This document shows, in pieces, positions 16,335 through 24,316 of a stretch of DNA of 49,049 nucleotides. The notes under the pieces were generated by a model. It saw nothing but the letters and a program-made list of their open reading frames with translations. It was not told the origin of the DNA and did not search any database. The stretch is from assembly GCA_015228875.1 (NCBI GenBank), contig JADGCS010000021.1:1-49049 (forward strand). The letters run 5' to 3'. The position numbers were made by a program, and so were the translations under genes. This DNA comes from Deltaproteobacteria bacterium. Lineage in GTDB: Bacteria > UBA10199 > JADGCS01. The stretch's first letter is position 1, and each line of letters starts with the position of its first letter.

Positions 16335-16511
16335 TCAGTTTGGCTTGATCTCATTTTGTGGCTGTTTATTTTCTTCTTTTTTTTCTGCCTCGCCGCCCTT
16401 GTGTTTATTTTTTGTGGCCTCCGCCCTGTCTTTGATGAGCTTTTGATTGAGTTTGTGAAAATACTCTTCTTCTTTGTTGTAACCTTTTTTTTGCAAGTCA
16501 TCCTGCACCAT
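16335..16511 (-). CDS. Small charged protein, 58 residues
   Basis: Encoded just after the TPR gene on the same strand (gap about 24 bp). The sequence is very rich in Lys and Glu (NKEEEYFHKLNQKLIKDRAE). The ATG at 16511 is preceded by a G-rich run; a TTG at 16523 with AGGAAG upstream is an alternative start. The EEEYFHK-NQ-LI pattern resembles short conserved proteins I associate with deltaproteobacteria. It is likely helical and soluble. No function known. Confidence 0.55.
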   Translation of the reverse strand: MVQDDLQKKGYNKEEEYFHKLNQKLIKDRAEATKNKHKGGEAEKKEENKQPQNEIKPN

Positions 16512-16535
16512 GAGCACCCCCAATGCTTCCTGAAA

Positions 16536-17882
16536 TTATTCTTCCGCCAAATTTTTTAAAAAATAAACCCGTAAGAGATTGTCCCTGGTGTCTTCGCAGT
16601 CGGGTCTTAACTTGAGAGCCGCAATATAATCGCTTTCTGCCAGTTTGTAATTCTGCTCTGCGGTGTAACAGGCAGCCCTGTTGATGAGGGCCTGCCAGTA
16701 ATCGGGTTTAATGGCAAGGGCAGTGTTGTAGTCATCGTGCGCAAGCTGTTTCTTTCCCATCTTTTCGTACAGTTTCCCTCGTGACCTTAAGTAAAGGGGG
16801 TGATCAGGTTTTGTCTCTATGAGTCTCGTGATCAGCAAAAGGGCCTGATCCCATTTATCCTGATTGGCAAGTTTGATGGTCTCTAGATAGCTGCCGTCAT
16901 CCACCCCTTTGAGTTGGGCATCGGAACTTGACGTAAGAATTTTAATTATCTCGAGAGCCCGCTCGTGATCTTCGCCAGAGATGGAGAGCGGCGGGGTTCC
17001 AAAATACTGCAAACATCTCTTGAAACAGCGCGCTTCAAGCGATGAGGTGGGTGCAATATTTATTAGAAAACAGGCGGCCCCGGCAAGGACACTGATCATC
17101 CTGTCCTGAGAAACAACCAGTCTTAAGATCACGTTGACAAAATCGTCCATCTTGGACTCGGCCTTAAATATCTCCCCGAGCTCTCCAAGATTTTCTGTCG
17201 CATTTTTGTTTTGATCGTCACACAAGAGGGGCCACAGCATGGCCCTTAATATTTTTTCTGCGAGGCTTTTTGAAATATCGTCCGCCCTGATTTCGTACTG
17301 CATGTAGTCCTTAACCAGCCATGACAAAACCGGTTCCTTTGCTCCCCGTTCGGGCGCCGCAGAGACCGCCCCTGCCCCGTCAGAACCTAAGCAGGTTTTT
17401 TCTACGCGTTTCGGCATCAATTTTTGCATGGTGTCCGCCCGCGTAGGATTTTCCGCTTCATGCAGGTTATGATTTTGCGCCCCAAACAAGACAGAAAGAC
17501 CATACCAGGGACAGGCCGCAAGATGCAGGACTGGCACCGGCCTCCACGAATGATGCCCAAGAACAGGAAAAGGCACGGGCGGATGCAAAAGCATTTGATA
17601 GTCGGCCGTCATATCGATAATAAATCCGCGGGGGCCTGCCTGATAAATCCCTTGAGCCCTTTCTGTAAAACTCAAACCCATATCACCAAAGGCCCTTGCA
17701 AACACAGAGAGTATATAAGATGGAACCCATGGACAAAAATTAAGCCACTCCGTCCTGTTGCGAATGGCACGCAGTAAAACTTCGACGGCCCACAGAGACC
17801 CAAAACTACCATCGAGTTTACAGGTTTCGCCCAGTCGTTTTTCTAATTCTTCTTTGTCGGGAATTTGTGGCAACTCTATCAT
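16536..17882 (-). CDS. TPR-repeat protein carrying an in-frame palindromic element
   Basis: 448 residues. The C-terminal 110 residues contain tandem tetratricopeptide repeats (LYLRSRGKLYEKMGKKQLAHD, ALINRAACYTAEQNYKLAE), a protein-interaction scaffold. The N-terminal part (1-130) is rich in Trp/Pro and unrecognised. Residues about 135-166 (starting HEAENPTRADTMQKLMPKRV) are encoded by family A element A1, which keeps the frame open. AAAGGA precedes the ATG. A small Lys/Glu-rich protein gene follows. Confidence 0.75.
   Translation of the reverse strand: MIELPQIPDKEELEKRLGETCKLDGSFGSLWAVEVLLRAIRNRTEWLNFCPWVPSYILSVFARAFGDMGLSFTERAQGIYQAGPRGFIIDMTADYQMLLHPPVPFPVLGHHSWRPVPVLHLAACPWYGLSVLFGAQNHNLHEAENPTRADTMQKLMPKRVEKTCLGSDGAGAVSAAPERGAKEPVLSWLVKDYMQYEIRADDISKSLAEKILRAMLWPLLCDDQNKNATENLGELGEIFKAESKMDDFVNVILRLVVSQDRMISVLAGAACFLINIAPTSSLEARCFKRCLQYFGTPPLSISGEDHERALEIIKILTSSSDAQLKGVDDGSYLETIKLANQDKWDQALLLITRLIETKPDHPLYLRSRGKLYEKMGKKQLAHDDYNTALAIKPDYWQALINRAACYTAEQNYKLAESDYIAALKLRPDCEDTRDNLLRVYFLKNLAEE
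17382..17478 (+). repeat. Palindromic element A1, inside a coding sequence
   Basis: Family A copy within the TPR gene. It contains aacctaagcaggtt, ctacgcg...cgcgtag arms and the right hairpin region. Read on the gene strand, the first hairpin has AACCTG/TAGGTT arms, with a G-U pair replacing the usual A-U pair. The TAA normally present in gcataaagc is TGA here and is out of frame, so translation continues. Confidence 0.85.
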
Positions 17883-17928
17883 AGAAATCCTTTGTCAATC
17901 CGGACTTTTACTTCTTTATCTCGAACAG

Positions 17929-18012
17929 TCAAGTTACTAACTTGACTTTGACGCGGTTGAATTCCTTCATTTTGCGAGGAATGCACCCGCGCTCTGTCGA
18001 CTTTGAAATCCC
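17929..18012 (+). repeat. Palindromic element B3
   Basis: A canonical family B copy (caagttactaacttgac ... gcacccgcgctctgtcgac) upstream of the minus-strand TPR gene. Confidence 0.88.
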
Positions 18013-18156
18013 TATACATATATTTATTCCCTTAAAAAAAACGATGAGTCCGTCCAGAAAGTCTCATTATTGAGACTGTCTACTTATATCGAAAGAGACT
18101 ACAAATACACAATATGAAAAAACCTAGTAAACACGCGGCTGATTTTTTTTAAAAAC

Positions 18157-18171
18157 TGGCACGTCAGTTGC
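18157..18171 (+). promoter_or_regulatory. Sigma-54 promoter
   Basis: TGGCAC-GTCAG-TTGC matches the -24/-12 consensus (GG and GC dinucleotides 10 bp apart). It would drive the small protein and ComEA-like genes starting at 18445, with a leader that includes element B4. No activator site was identified. Confidence 0.65.
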
Positions 18172-18274
18172 TTATCAAGAGTTTCATGTTCATTGAATAA
18201 CGATCACCTCGTTGTTCTCTGCAACAATCGCACGGCATCTTCATCAGGCCGGTTATGACCTCGATTTCCGGGGG

Positions 18275-18407
18275 ACTTTAAAGTTGATTGAGCGCAGGTG
18301 CTCGGCTCGCACCATCGCAAAATTCAATCGCATCTCCCAAGGGGATTTCCTTCGGGGCACACCCCAAGGGCACTTCCTTCGGGCGTCAAAGTCAAGTTTG
18401 TAACTTG
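18275..18407 (-). repeat. Palindromic element B4 with duplicated module C
   Basis: A reverse family B copy whose interior holds two tandem copies of the cccaagg...ccttcgggg palindrome (18336-18357 and 18362-18383). It lies in the 5' leader downstream of the sigma-54 promoter. Confidence 0.85.
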
Positions 18408-18444
18408 TTCTGTTGTGATGCCGTCATAAAAACGGAGGGCAATC

Positions 18445-18645
18445 ATGCCTGCAAAAATAAAAGATGTCTACGTCATCTCTGAACGGGGCGAAAACGAAAA
18501 GAGCGTCTGGTCCAGAATAGGTGTGGCATTTGTCAACAAAGACGATTCTCTTAATGTGATTTTGGACGCTGTCCCCATCAAGGGTAAACTTCACATTAGA
18601 GACCGTAAAGACTCTCAGGAGTCAAATGAAAGGAAAACCGCATGA
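18445..18645 (+). CDS. Small conserved protein, 66 residues
   Basis: The compact sequence (KDVYVISERG, WSRIGVAFVNKDDSLNVILD, GKLHIRD) looks like a single beta-rich domain. I recall similar short proteins in deltaproteobacterial genomes. CGGAGGG lies at ideal distance from the ATG. Its stop overlaps the next start by 4 bp (ATGA), so it is co-translated with the ComEA-like gene. No function known. Confidence 0.7.
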   Translation: MPAKIKDVYVISERGENEKSVWSRIGVAFVNKDDSLNVILDAVPIKGKLHIRDRKDSQESNERKTA

Positions 18646-18977
18646 AAAAAATCATATCAACCATCATGATCCTCGTCGCGCTGATGATTTCAGCCGATGG
18701 TTTTGCCAAGTCAGATACCGTTGTCACCGGCGTTGTTAACATCAACACCGCAACTGTGTCCGAATTGGCCACAATCCCCGGCATTGGGGCCGTCAAGGCG
18801 GACGCCATAGCCCAACAACGCAAAGGCCAGCCCTTTGCGAGCAAGGACGACCTTCTTGCTGTCAGGGGCATCGGAGAAAAACTTCTCGCAAAAATCTCCC
18901 CGTTCGTTGTGGTGAAAGGCGAAACCACCATCAAGACAGAATCCCATAGCACAACCCAACCCCGCCTGACCAATTAA
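18642..18977 (+). CDS. ComEA-like helix-hairpin-helix protein
   Basis: 111 residues with a signal peptide (about 1-22, ending ADGFA) and a tandem HhH domain: VNINTATVSELATIPGIG followed by LLAVRGIGEKLLAKI. ComEA proteins bind DNA in the periplasm during natural transformation. It is shorter than full-length ComEA and lacks the usual N-terminal SLBB region, as in many Gram-negative ComEA homologues. Probably transcribed from the sigma-54 promoter at 18157. Confidence 0.85.
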   Translation: MKKIISTIMILVALMISADGFAKSDTVVTGVVNINTATVSELATIPGIGAVKADAIAQQRKGQPFASKDDLLAVRGIGEKLLAKISPFVVVKGETTIKTESHSTTQPRLTN

Positions 18978-18984
18978 CCCCGCC

Positions 18985-19018
18985 TAAAAAAAAGCGCCGC
19001 CTGGTAACGGGCGGCGCT
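18985..19018 (-). terminator. Intrinsic terminator of the patatin gene
   Basis: agcgccgcc/ggcggcgct arms (18993-19018) are followed, on the minus strand, by eight T residues (A-run 18986-18993). The patatin stop codon (19017-19019) overlaps the hairpin. Confidence 0.85.
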
Positions 19019-20390
19019 ATCGTCTCCCACCATGAAGAACCTTGAATTTTTTTGACTGCTTTTGATCTTGTTCCAATACTTCCATAATGACCGAATCGTC
19101 CTGACTGGACTCATTGATGCGGGAGAGGTCCTTGTTGATCACCTCTCTGGTCATTTGAACGCCATGAGTGGCCATGATTTTGGCAATTTTGTCGTATTCT
19201 TTGCCGATGTGTTCTGTCACCGAGTCAAATCCGCGTTTGGCGGCCTTGGCACGATTCCAGAAGAACAAAGGGTTCATCGTAAAAAAATCGCTGTCGTCTT
19301 CTGCAGGTTCAATCACAATAACATCTGCCTTGAAATTGGCATCACTTTGATAGGAGCGCAGTCCCTGCTGCAAGCGCGACTGGAAAAGGGTTCTAAAAAC
19401 CTGATTAATAATTGTCCCAAGGCCATAATCGGAAAGTCTTTTGTTCTTTGTGATGTATTTATTATCCTCCCTCAGGTATTCGAGAAAGATCTGGTTATTG
19501 TAGGGCCTGAAGGGGTTGTAGCAAATGATGAGACTGGCCCCCTTTTCGTAGGCAAGATCGATATGCGCGGTTTTTCTAACTCCCCCGTCGATGTAATCAA
19601 CACCCTTGATCCGCGCCGGTTTATAAAACACCGGAATGGCAGATGATGCCTGAGCCGCTTCTGAAATATCGACATCATTTTTTTCGTCATGGCCAAAGAC
19701 AACCCTCTTTGACGTATCAAGATCCATCGCCGTGATGTACAAGGACTTGCCCGTCATCCGTTTGAGCACCCTGAAGTTGTTGGACATCTTGTTCTTTTCC
19801 ATGTTGAGACGCAGATATCTGGACAGGGTTTCATTATCGAAAACACCGGATGGAATGAGTTCCCCCACCGAAGGGATGCGCCTGTTTGAATAGGCCACCT
19901 TGAGTATGGGTCGGGTCATATTCTCGTAGTTTGAATAGGTGGGGTGTTTTAAATACTCGACGGCATCATGCAGAAAATTGTTTTTAAGTTTTGGTGAGGC
20001 CAGCAAGACATCGTACAAGACACCCGGAAGAAAACTGAGGTGCCCGTACAAAAACTTGAGGGGTCTTAAAATCATCTCCTGCCAGTTGGGATAATACAAA
20101 TCGTATGGCGATATCTGCGTAAACCTCTTTGATTTGCCGTCAAGACTTGCCAGCATTTCCTCCGGTGGAATACCGCCACAGATGGGCACAGAAAGAATTG
20201 CCCCTGCAGAAAGCCCGATGTAAATATCAAAGTCAGTTATTTTTTTATTGAGAAGAAAATCGTTGAGTGCCTTTAAACCGCCGATTTTAAAGGCCGCCCC
20301 GGCGATGGCCCCTCCCGACAGCACCAGCGCAATCTTCGATGGTTCTGTTTTTGTTGAGGGGTCTATTTTTTGAATAATGGAAATACCCAT
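19017..20390 (-). CDS. Patatin-like phospholipase
   Basis: 457 residues with the patatin Ser-Asp dyad. The oxyanion-hole loop SGGAIAGAAF (about 30), nucleophile motif GLSAG (about 58-62) and Asp motif DGGVRK (about 265) are all intact. There is no signal peptide, so it is cytosolic or delivered by another route. It would act as a lipid acyl hydrolase. The C-terminus (about 380-457) is charged and unrecognised. It is a monocistronic unit with its own terminator. Confidence 0.88.
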   Translation of the reverse strand: MGISIIQKIDPSTKTEPSKIALVLSGGAIAGAAFKIGGLKALNDFLLNKKITDFDIYIGLSAGAILSVPICGGIPPEEMLASLDGKSKRFTQISPYDLYYPNWQEMILRPLKFLYGHLSFLPGVLYDVLLASPKLKNNFLHDAVEYLKHPTYSNYENMTRPILKVAYSNRRIPSVGELIPSGVFDNETLSRYLRLNMEKNKMSNNFRVLKRMTGKSLYITAMDLDTSKRVVFGHDEKNDVDISEAAQASSAIPVFYKPARIKGVDYIDGGVRKTAHIDLAYEKGASLIICYNPFRPYNNQIFLEYLREDNKYITKNKRLSDYGLGTIINQVFRTLFQSRLQQGLRSYQSDANFKADVIVIEPAEDDSDFFTMNPLFFWNRAKAAKRGFDSVTEHIGKEYDKIAKIMATHGVQMTREVINKDLSRINESSQDDSVIMEVLEQDQKQSKKFKVLHGGRR

Positions 20391-20563
20391 GATTGACTTA
20401 AACAGCCAGCCGACGCCTCATTTTAAACCTTTTTACGCAACAAGTCAAACAAGCCACCTGTAAAAAAACTGTCACTCTGCACTTGTGTGCGCAAAGATCG
20501 TGTGTGGTTGAACAGGGGGGGCAATTGATGACATCATGTGCAGATCAAGCGAAAAAACCGCGG

Positions 20564-21817
20564 TCAGGCCGACTCAGCCTCTTTTTTTTCGTAGACAATG
20601 ATGGGTTCCGTCTTGCCAAGGACAACGTCTTCGTTGATGATGACTTCTTCGACGTTGGTTTGCGAAGGGATGTCGTACATGACCTCGAGCATCATGTTTT
20701 CCATGATGGACCTGAGCCCCCTGGCGCCGGATTTCTTTTTGACTGCCTCGCTGGCGCAGGCCTTGATGGCCTCGTCTGTAAAGGTCAGCTTGACATTTTC
20801 GAATTCAAAGAGACGCTGAAACTGTTTGATCAGGGCGTTTTTGGGAAGGGTGAGAATTTTAACCAAGGCGTCTTCGTCAAGCTCGTTAAGTGTTGCGTGA
20901 ACAGGCAGGCGTCCCACAAACTCGGGGATCAAACCAAATTTAAGAAGGTCTTCGGTCTCGACCTTGGCGAGCGTCTCACCCAATGAAATTTTTTTGTTGT
21001 TTTTTAACTCGGAGCCAAATCCCATTTGATGGGCAGTCCCGCGCCTTTTAATGATGTCTTCGAGCCCGCAGAACGCACCACCGCAGACAAAGAGAATATT
21101 GGTGGTGTCGAGCTGAATAAAATCCTGCTGAGGATGTTTGCGCCCTCCCTTTGGCGGCACGTTGGCAATGGTCCCCTCGATAATTTTAAGCAACGCCTGC
21201 TGCACGCCTTCGCCAGAGACATCCCTTGTGATAGACGGGTTTTCGGATTTCCGGGAGATTTTGTCGATTTCGTCGATATAAACAATCCCCTTTTCCGCCT
21301 TGCTTTTGTCGAAGTCGGCATTTTGTAGAAGATTTAAGATGATATTTTCGACGTCCTCTCCCACGTAGCCCGCCTCGGTTAAGGTTGTCGCATCAACAAT
21401 GGTAAAGGGGACATTAAGAACCCTGGCCAGCGTCTGGGCAAGGAGTGTTTTTCCGCACCCCGTAGGACCAATGAGCAGGATGTTGCTTTTTTGAAGCTCG
21501 ACATCCTTTGAAAGGGCCTTGGACTCGATACGCTTGTAATGATTATGAACAGCCACCGCGAGTATTTTTTTTGCCCTCTCTTGTCCAATAACGTATTCGT
21601 CGAGGGTTGCCTTGATATCCTTGGGTTTGGGAACCAAGGTCTTTGCCCGCTGCTGTTCCTGCTTGATGGTTTCTTCGGCAATGATGTCGTTGCAGAGATC
21701 GATGCACTCATCGCAGATATACACTGTGGGACCAGCAATGAGCTTTTTGACCTCCCGCTGGGATTTGCCGCAAAATGAACAACAGAGGTTTAATGGATCG
21801 TCGTAATTCTTTGACAC
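20564..21817 (-). CDS. clpX: ATP-dependent Clp protease ATPase subunit ClpX
   Basis: 417 residues. The N-terminal zinc-binding domain has Cys13, Cys16, Cys35 and Cys38. Walker A is GPTGCGKT (117-124) and Walker B lies in VYIDEIDK. The ClpP-docking loop reads MGFGSE, where MGF replaces the usual IGF. ClpX unfolds substrates and feeds them to ClpP. The start is GTG with AAGGATG upstream. It follows clpP by 11 bp in the conserved tig-clpP-clpX order. Confidence 0.97.
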   Translation of the reverse strand: MSKNYDDPLNLCCSFCGKSQREVKKLIAGPTVYICDECIDLCNDIIAEETIKQEQQRAKTLVPKPKDIKATLDEYVIGQERAKKILAVAVHNHYKRIESKALSKDVELQKSNILLIGPTGCGKTLLAQTLARVLNVPFTIVDATTLTEAGYVGEDVENIILNLLQNADFDKSKAEKGIVYIDEIDKISRKSENPSITRDVSGEGVQQALLKIIEGTIANVPPKGGRKHPQQDFIQLDTTNILFVCGGAFCGLEDIIKRRGTAHQMGFGSELKNNKKISLGETLAKVETEDLLKFGLIPEFVGRLPVHATLNELDEDALVKILTLPKNALIKQFQRLFEFENVKLTFTDEAIKACASEAVKKKSGARGLRSIMENMMLEVMYDIPSQTNVEEVIINEDVVLGKTEPIIVYEKKEAESA

Positions 21818-21828
21818 TGGTTACATCC

Positions 21829-22482
21829 TTATTTTTTCTTGGGATCCTTGTCTTTTTCTTTATCCTTGTTTAACTGAGTCTCGCGATATTCGACTACTTT
21901 ATCTATTAGACCATATTCTTTGGCCTCAGGTCCAGTCATAAAATAATCACGATCTGTATCTTGCTGGATTTTTTTGAGGGTCTGCTTGGTGTGCAAAACA
22001 AAAATATTGTTGAGAGACTCTTTTAATCTAAGGATTTCACGGGTTTGAATCTCGATGTCTGTGGCCTGCCCCTGAGCCCCGCCCATAGGCTGGTGGATCA
22101 TGATCCGTGAATGCGGCAGCGCGTGGCGTTTGCCGGCAGCCCCCGCACAGAGAAGCAGAGCACCCATCGAAGACGCCTGCCCCATGCAGATTGTAGAGAC
22201 ATCAGGTTTAACATATTGCATGGTATCGTAGATAGCGAGCCCCGAAGTGACGGACCCACCCGGAGAATTAATGTAGAGCTGAATGTCTTTTTCGTTGTCT
22301 TCGGACTCTAAAAAAAGCATCTGTGCAATCACCAGATTGGCCACGTAGTCATCGACTGCAGAACCCAGAAAAATAATCCTGTCCTTTAAAAGCCTTGAGT
22401 AAATATCGTATGCACGTTCACCCTTGTGAGTTGTTTCGACAACCATCGGCACGAGGGTCGAAGCATAAGTGTTATTTGCCAT
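21829..22482 (-). CDS. clpP: ATP-dependent Clp protease proteolytic subunit ClpP
   Basis: 217 residues, usual length plus a short Lys/Asp-rich tail ([12 protein letters not shown]). The catalytic triad is in place: Ser105 in QASSMG, His130 in MIHQPMGG and the Asp in DRDYF. It forms the tetradecameric protease barrel with ClpX. GAGGTGAT precedes the ATG. A family B element separates it from tig. Confidence 0.97.
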   Translation of the reverse strand: MANNTYASTLVPMVVETTHKGERAYDIYSRLLKDRIIFLGSAVDDYVANLVIAQMLFLESEDNEKDIQLYINSPGGSVTSGLAIYDTMQYVKPDVSTICMGQASSMGALLLCAGAAGKRHALPHSRIMIHQPMGGAQGQATDIEIQTREILRLKESLNNIFVLHTKQTLKKIQQDTDRDYFMTGPEAKEYGLIDKVVEYRETQLNKDKEKDKDPKKK

Positions 22483-22507
22483 AATAAAATCACCTCAATT
22501 TTCTGAA

Positions 22508-22647
22508 CAAGTTACCAACTTGACTTCGATGCCCCGAAGAAATTCTCCTTGGGGGACGCGCTTGAATTTCTTCATTTTGCGAGGAATGCACCCGCCATGT
22601 TCCGTACGGCACATGGCCCGCGCCCCGTCAACTTTGAAATTCCCATA
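22508..22647 (+). repeat. Palindromic element B6 with two nested insertions
   Basis: A family B copy between tig and clpP, enlarged to about 140 bp by module C (22532-22554) and a second palindrome, catgttccgtacggcacatgg, near 22596-22617. The tail ends 11 bp before the tig stop codon. Confidence 0.85.
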
Positions 22648-22657
22648 CATTAAAATG

Positions 22658-23857
22658 TTAAACCTGTTTGGCCTGATCAACAAGCAGGTCAATGGTTTTT
22701 TCGAATACAATTTGTGTGGCCAGCATGCCCTTCATGTTGTTTTCGGCATAGAGCTTGCGGATCTGATCGAGGGGCTGCCGGTACATATGAGACAAAAGCA
22801 TCATCCGCTGCTCCATCTCCTGCGGGGTCACCGTGAGATTTTCCCTCTCGGCAATCTCTTGAAGGATGAACTCGAGCCTCAGCATTTTGAGGACTTCTGC
22901 CTTGTCCTTTTTTGTCCTCTCGACTTCGGAGTCGATAAAACTCTGCGGCACCTCGAACTCGTGGTCTGCTAGAAGCTTTTGTTTGATCTCTTCACCGTGA
23001 TCACGACGAATCTCTCTTTCTTTTCTGAGAGTGATCGACTTTTTTAACTCTTCTTTAACCTCGCCAAGATTTGCTTTTCCGATATCCTTTGCCATTTCGT
23101 CGTCAAGTTCTGGCAGGGTTTTAACATGCAGGTTTTTTATTTTAATATCGTAGGATGCCTGTTTGCCTGCAAGCTGTTTTTCGAAATAATCGTCGGGAAA
23201 GGTGATGTCGATCACACGGCTTTCTTCTTTTTTCATGCCCTCAATTTTGTCTTCGAACTCTTTTAACAATTGCCCCACACCGTATTCGAAAACATAGTCC
23301 TTGGCTGTCCCCGCCTCAAACTTTTTGCCGTCCATTTTACCGTCAAAATCGATGGTCGCCACCAGTCCCTTTGTAAGGACAGCGTCTTCTTTTGCCGGCG
23401 CAAGCTGCGCAAGGCTCTCTTGAAGTCTTTTAAGCTCGTCTTCGATCTCCTGATCGGTAATCACGACCTCCTGTTTTTTGACCTCGATATTTTTATAATC
23501 TTTGATTTCAAACTGGGGTCTGATTTCTATTTCGACGGAATAGCTGTAGTCCTTGTCTCTGAGGACTGGCTGTGCATCAAACTTGGGTTCGGTTATGGGG
23601 GTAAGTTTGTTATCGGTAAGCGCCCTGGCATAAGAATCGGCAATGGCAAAATTAAGCAGTTCGAAATCAATCTCTGCCTTGTGATATTTATCCAGAATGC
23701 TGTGTGGAATTTTCCCGGGACGAAACCCGTTTATTTTTGCCGTGTTTCCCACTTTTTGGTAGGCCCGGTTAAGACAATTGCTGATGGTCTCTTTGGAAAC
23801 CATAATGTTAATTTTCTTTTTGGTGACACTTAAATCTTCTATCTTAGTTTCTGTCAT
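22658..23857 (-). CDS. tig: Trigger factor
   Basis: About 400 residues. The ribosome-binding loop NGFRPGKIP is near residue 45. A PPIase (FKBP) domain occupies the middle (VATIDFDGKMDGKKFEAGTA, about 150-240), and a helical chaperone domain follows. It binds nascent chains at the ribosome exit. ATG at 23857 is chosen over an in-frame start nine codons upstream because AAAGGG lies seven bases before it. It is the first gene of the tig-clpP-clpX unit, 49 bp after tRNA-Leu. Confidence 0.95.
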   Translation of the reverse strand: MTETKIEDLSVTKKKINIMVSKETISNCLNRAYQKVGNTAKINGFRPGKIPHSILDKYHKAEIDFELLNFAIADSYARALTDNKLTPITEPKFDAQPVLRDKDYSYSVEIEIRPQFEIKDYKNIEVKKQEVVITDQEIEDELKRLQESLAQLAPAKEDAVLTKGLVATIDFDGKMDGKKFEAGTAKDYVFEYGVGQLLKEFEDKIEGMKKEESRVIDITFPDDYFEKQLAGKQASYDIKIKNLHVKTLPELDDEMAKDIGKANLGEVKEELKKSITLRKEREIRRDHGEEIKQKLLADHEFEVPQSFIDSEVERTKKDKAEVLKMLRLEFILQEIAERENLTVTPQEMEQRMMLLSHMYRQPLDQIRKLYAENNMKGMLATQIVFEKTIDLLVDQAKQV

Positions 23858-23905
23858 TTTTTTACCCTTTGAATTTGTATTCAATGTTGGTCACATTAAT
23901 AAAAG

Positions 23906-23987
23906 TGCGAGCGGAGGGACTCGAACCCTCATGCCTTGCGGCGCCAGGTTCTAAGCCTGGTGCGTATGCCAGTTCCGCCACGCTCGC
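23906..23987 (-). tRNA. tRNA-Leu (UAG)
   Basis: The acceptor stem gcgagcg/cgctcgc closes at 23907-23913 and 23981-23987, with discriminator A at 23906. The anticodon loop reads cttagaa (anticodon TAG, at 23951-23953). A long variable arm and ggttcgagtcc T-loop are visible, as expected of class II tRNA-Leu. No CCA is encoded. It lies just upstream of tig. Confidence 0.95.
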
Positions 23988-24092
23988 TCATTTGTGTGTG
24001 ATCAGTATGAAATACCCCACCCGTGATGAGCGATGCCCGAACCCGTAACAATCAAAATCAAATAAATCAACGGTTGAGATGGAAATTTAACA

Positions 24093-24126
24093 AAAAAAAT
24101 CCCGTGTTTATAAAAACACGGGATTC
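24093..24126 (-). terminator. Intrinsic terminator downstream of the Asp-rich lipoprotein gene
   Basis: A 12-bp perfect hairpin (aatcccgtgttt / aaacacgggatt, 24099-24126) is followed on the minus strand by a run of eight T. Element A2 lies between the gene stop and this terminator. Confidence 0.85.
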
Positions 24127-24173
24127 TCTTGCTTCGCCTGACTTACGGACACGAGTCAGACGCAATACATCAT

Positions 24174-24316
24174 CAGAACCTAAGTAGGTTTTTTCTACGC
24201 GTTTCGGCAACAAAATTTTCGAGTCGCCTGCCCGCGTAGTGTCCGGCGCATAGCGCCAAACATGAAACCCTTCATGTTTGATCGCAATGCACTCCGCTTT
24301 ATGCGGGTTATGAATT
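24174..24316 (+). repeat. Palindromic element A2 with nested module F
   Basis: Family A copy with aacctaagtaggtt, ctacgcg...cgcgtag and ccgctttatgcgg. About 50 bp is inserted before the last hairpin and includes module F (24245-24283). It ends at the stop codon of the minus-strand lipoprotein gene. Confidence 0.88.

Noticed and set aside
18275..18482. Open frames across element B4
   Set aside because: The translation is element sequence; the true gene starts at 18445 with a good ribosome-binding site.
22469..22972. 167-codon plus-strand open frame
   Set aside because: It covers element B6 and the antisense of tig; no ribosome-binding site.
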